From: Candidatus Saccharimonadota bacterium
GTDB taxonomy: Bacteria; Patescibacteriota; Saccharimonadia; Saccharimonadales; SZUA-47
Direction: 5' to 3'
NCBI GenBank assembly: GCA_003231925.1
Contig: QIKK01000022.1
Coordinates: 1 to 9,407, forward strand
Length of the DNA stretch: 9,407 bases
Shown here: one piece after another, positions 7,367 through 9,407 of the stretch
Numbering within the stretch: position 1 is the first letter of the stretch
How the letters are laid out: every line of letters starts with the position of its first letter
Notes under the pieces: model-generated
Told to the model about the DNA's origin: nothing
Database searches by the model: none
What the model saw: the letters and a program-made list of their open reading frames with translations, nothing else
Made by a program: the position numbers and the translations under genes

Positions 7367-8167
7367 TTAGAGGTTCTCCGCAAAATACTTTGACTCTTTT
7401 TTAAAATAGATAGCACCACCAGCTATGAAAATAAATATAATAAACAGTGGTATTAGGAATGCAAATTTATTTAACCAGACGTTACCTATGGTTGTGCTTG
7501 ATGATGTAACAAAAACATTCCTAGCTCCCTGTATGGCTTGAGCCAGCGGGTTTAGGAATATTATTTTCTGAATATTTATATTACTGATGAGTGACATTGG
7601 ATAAAGTATAGGAGTGGCATAAAACCCCGCCTGTAGAAGTACTTCCCAGATATAACTTATATCTCTATATTTTACAAATAATGCTGACAATATTAAAGAT
7701 ACCCCGACTGCAAATACATAAATTTCTATGATATACAAAGGTAGCCAAACACTCGTCCTTAGCAAATCCATTCCACTAATTGCCACAAAGATCATCACTA
7801 CCACTAAATTTAATCCGAGATTTATTAAGGCCCCTATACTAACTGAAACAATTATCAGCCATCGAGGTATCATTATTTTACGAATTAAGTCTCCTCTCCC
7901 TACTATTGCGCCTAAGCTTTGTTGAGTCATTTCTTGAAAAAAAGTCCATAAAACTATCCCCAGCAATAGGTATATTGGATAGTTTGGTATAGTTTTCCCT
8001 ACCTTAAAAAGAACTGCAAAAACTAGATATAATATTAAAAACATAAACAAGGGTCTTAGTAACGACCAGGCGTAGCCAAGCACAGAGCCCTGATAGCGAA
8101 GCTTGAAATCTGTCCGTACAAGCTCGGATAATAGAGCTTTATTTTCTTTACTGTAAATATGTTTCAT
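7367..8167 (-). CDS. wzm: Polysaccharide ABC transporter permease (Wzm/TagG-like, ABC-2 type)
   Basis: 266 residues from the ATG at 8167. A TTG at 8170 is in frame but less likely. This is the membrane channel half of an ABC-2 exporter for lipid-linked polysaccharides such as O-antigens, teichoic acids or S-layer glycans. The N-terminus LVRTDFKLRYQGSVLGYAWSLLRPL is the classic cytoplasmic interface helix of the family. About six hydrophobic segments follow (roughly residues 35-55, 63-80, 105-135, 142-165, 175-195, 230-255). KYRDISYIWEVLLQAGFYATPILYP and LNPLAQAIQGAR are highly characteristic of this permease family. The C-terminus YFKKESKYFAENL matches the usual FxxxExxFAExL ending. Its length is close to the usual 260 or so. 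It is the first gene of the minus-strand operon. There is no Shine-Dalgarno upstream; a TATAAT ends only 13 bases before the ATG, so the message probably has a very short leader. Confidence 0.92.
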   Translation of the reverse strand: MKHIYSKENKALLSELVRTDFKLRYQGSVLGYAWSLLRPLFMFLILYLVFAVLFKVGKTIPNYPIYLLLGIVLWTFFQEMTQQSLGAIVGRGDLIRKIMIPRWLIIVSVSIGALINLGLNLVVVMIFVAISGMDLLRTSVWLPLYIIEIYVFAVGVSLILSALFVKYRDISYIWEVLLQAGFYATPILYPMSLISNINIQKIIFLNPLAQAIQGARNVFVTSSSTTIGNVWLNKFAFLIPLFIIFIFIAGGAIYFKKESKYFAENL

Positions 8168-8180
8168 CAAATCAGGTATT

Positions 8181-8188
8181 ATTATAAT
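8181..8188. promoter_or_regulatory. Shared palindromic -10 element for divergent wzm operon and glycosyltransferase gene
   Basis: ATTATAAT is its own reverse complement. It gives a consensus TATAAT on the plus strand (8183-8188) and another on the minus strand (8186 down to 8181). The intergenic region is only 50 bp. The plus-strand start site would fall near 8195, giving a leader of about 23 bases with an AGGAG. The minus-strand start would fall near 8174, giving a leader of about 7 bases. No good -35 hexamer is seen on either side, so promoter strength and use are uncertain. Confidence 0.55.
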
Positions 8189-8205
8189 GTATTTACAGAT
8201 ACTTT

Positions 8206-8210
8206 AGGAG
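8206..8210 (+). promoter_or_regulatory. Shine-Dalgarno AGGAG fixing a TTG start
   Basis: AGGAG lies 7 bases before the TTG at 8218. The codon just before this TTG is an in-frame TGA (8215-8217), so the gene cannot start further upstream. The TTG and this site together define the N-terminus. Confidence 0.85.
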
Positions 8211-8217
8211 TTTTTGA

Positions 8218-9219
8218 TTGAATAAAATTGCAGTTATAGTTTTGAACTGGAATGGAGAAGAGGATTCTCTAGTCTGTATTGGAGCACTGAAAAGCCAATC
8301 CCAAAAGCATCAAATTGTTGCAGTAGATAACGGCTCTGATGATAACTTCTGTAATATAATTAGTGAAAGATACCCTGAAATTATCATTATCAAAAACAAC
8401 ACCAATTTAGGGTTTGCTGGGGGGATAAATTCGGGAATTCATTACACCATCGATAATGATTTTGAGTTTGTAGCTCTAATAAATAATGATGCAAAACCTG
8501 ATAGAGACTGGTTAAAAAACTTATTTCTGGGTATGTCAAAAAATGTCGGAATTGTTACTGGTAAACTTCTTAAAACTGACGGTTCTATTGATTCCACAGG
8601 CGACCAATATACTTCCTGGGGTCTGGCTTACCCAAGAGGACGCAACGAGAAGGACGTTGGACAATACGATAATCAACGGGGAGTTTTTGGTGCTACTGGC
8701 GGTGCAAGTTTATATAAAGTTAAAATGTTAAAAGATATCGGGCTATTTGATGAGGACTTTTTTGCTTATTACGAGGATGTAGATCTAAGTTTTAGAGCAC
8801 AATTAGCTGGCTGGAAGGTAATATACACACCAAAGGCAGTTGCTCATCACAAAATTGGCGCATCTAGCCGTAAAGTACCTGGACTTACTACTTATATGAC
8901 AATCAAGAATCTCCCTTGGTTGTTCTGGAAAAATGTCCCTTTCCATTTAATGCCTACGATACTGCCTAGATTCTTCATCTCTTATGTCTCGATAGTACTG
9001 TCGTCTCTTGCAAAGGGTAAAATTATTCCTGTTTTTAAGGGGTTATTTGTAACAACTTTCCTATTACCTAAAAAACTTGTCCGGCGTAACGCTATTCAGT
9101 CAAACAGAAGGGTAAGCATCGAGTACATAAAGTCTATAATTACTTATGATCTACCACCCAATGCGTATAAGTTAATGAGAGTCCGCTCAGTTTTTCGTAA
9201 ATTTCGGTTTTGGCGCTAA
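8218..9219 (+). CDS. Family-2 glycosyltransferase (COG1216, rhamnosyltransferase-like), TTG start
   Basis: 333 residues. A GT-A fold enzyme predicted to add a sugar to the same or a related cell-surface glycan. Motifs in order: IAVIVLNWNG (4-13), VDNGSDD (36-42), NLGFAGGIN (63-71), INNDA (88-92, metal-binding), GATGGASLYK (158-167), and FDEDFFAYYEDVDLSFRA, with the catalytic-base motif EDVD at 186-189. H201 and H202 (VAHHKIGASS) match the conserved histidine region. The C-terminal 80 or so residues are basic and hydrophobic, suggesting contact with the membrane. The arrangement matches the 2296-3282 enzyme, so the two are paralogues placed on either side of the transporter operon. It is transcribed away from wzm from a shared promoter region. 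Its last 33 bases overlap the convergent membrane-protein gene. Donor sugar unknown. Confidence 0.9.
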   Translation: MNKIAVIVLNWNGEEDSLVCIGALKSQSQKHQIVAVDNGSDDNFCNIISERYPEIIIIKNNTNLGFAGGINSGIHYTIDNDFEFVALINNDAKPDRDWLKNLFLGMSKNVGIVTGKLLKTDGSIDSTGDQYTSWGLAYPRGRNEKDVGQYDNQRGVFGATGGASLYKVKMLKDIGLFDEDFFAYYEDVDLSFRAQLAGWKVIYTPKAVAHHKIGASSRKVPGLTTYMTIKNLPWLFWKNVPFHLMPTILPRFFISYVSIVLSSLAKGKIIPVFKGLFVTTFLLPKKLVRRNAIQSNRRVSIEYIKSIITYDLPPNAYKLMRVRSVFRKFRFWR

Positions 9220-9407
9220 AGCTAACCCGAGTATAACGCCAGCGAGTAGCCACCATTGCAAGGCTACGGCCTCGTTAGACCAAAGGTGTATTAGCAGGCT
9301 ATAAAACAGGTACCCAACAAGGCTCGAAAATACCACTACAGCAATTGGTGATTTTCTAGCCATAATAAATAATTGATAGGTAATGATTGAAAGAATAGCC
9401 ATGAACA
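9187..9407 (-). CDS. C-terminal end of a polytopic membrane protein, possibly O-antigen ligase/polymerase type (5' end outside window)
   Basis: A Met at 9402 is in frame, but the reading frame stays open to the right edge and the first visible residues already look like the inside of a membrane helix. The gene therefore probably starts beyond the window. About 73 residues are visible: the end of one hydrophobic helix (MAILSIITYQLFIM), a short basic loop (ARKSP), a second helix (IAVVVFSSLVGYLFYSLLIHLW), a short loop with Asn-Glu, a third helix (LQWWLLAGVILGLALA) and a basic tail. The pattern H.W....VAL.WWLLAG near the C-terminus resembles the ends of Wzy/WaaL-type glycan polymerases and ligases, and the location next to glycosyltransferases fits. 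This is inference from a fragment; other membrane proteins could end similarly. The stop is TGA at 9187-9189. Confidence 0.6.
   Translation of the reverse strand, partial: FMAILSIITYQLFIMARKSPIAVVVFSSLVGYLFYSLLIHLWSNEAVALQWWLLAGVILGLALAPKPKFTKN

Noticed and set aside
9211..9237. TGGCG ... CGCCA inverted repeat at the end of the 8218-9219 gene as a terminator
   Set aside because: It is only about 5 bp of stem with a loop of around 17-20 bases and no T-run. It also lies inside the convergent membrane-protein gene.

Overview
The window is a compact, AT-rich bacterial surface-biogenesis region. TGA is used as a stop (genes ending at 3279 and 9187) and tryptophan is TGG, so the standard bacterial code applies. 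This argues against Gracilibacteria/Absconditabacteria, which recode TGA. The secreted protein at 527-2275 pairs a lysozyme-like N-terminal region with DUF5648-type repeats. From memory, that combination occurs in Candidatus Saccharibacteria (TM7, Patescibacteria) and in Actinobacteria. With the low GC and tight packing I favour a saccharibacterium or close CPR relative, but this is a judgement from protein style and not a database result.

Layout. (a) 2-2275, plus strand: a secreted or membrane-anchored protein with a C-terminal Ig-like domain, cut off by the left edge. It is followed with zero spacing (TAA then ATG) by the 582-residue lysozyme-like/DUF5648 protein, which carries a 141-bp, almost perfect DNA tandem duplication. 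(b) 2296-8167, minus strand, read from right to left: an ABC-transporter permease (Wzm-like), an ATPase with a C-terminal carbohydrate-binding domain (Wzt-like), a SAM-dependent methyltransferase with a C-terminal coiled coil, a membrane-anchored family-2 glycosyltransferase with a degenerate second half, and a second family-2 glycosyltransferase. All junctions abut or overlap, so this is almost certainly one operon. (c) 8168-8217: a 50-bp divergent promoter region in which one palindromic -10 box can serve both strands. (d) 8218-9219, plus strand: a third family-2 glycosyltransferase, starting at TTG. (e) 9187-9407, minus strand: the C-terminus of a polytopic membrane protein, possibly an O-antigen-ligase/polymerase type, cut off by the right edge and overlapping the glycosyltransferase tail-to-tail.

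How the genes could work together: the glycosyltransferases assemble a glycan on a lipid carrier on the cytoplasmic face. The methyltransferase may modify it, possibly at the chain end. Wzt's C-terminal domain would select the finished chain, Wzm/Wzt would flip it outward, and the truncated membrane protein might polymerise it or attach it to an acceptor. The secreted lysozyme-like repeat protein next door would act in or on the same cell wall, or on that of a host cell.

There is no stretch above 300 bases without a gene. I saw no tRNA, rRNA, CRISPR array, insertion sequence or convincing intrinsic terminator.
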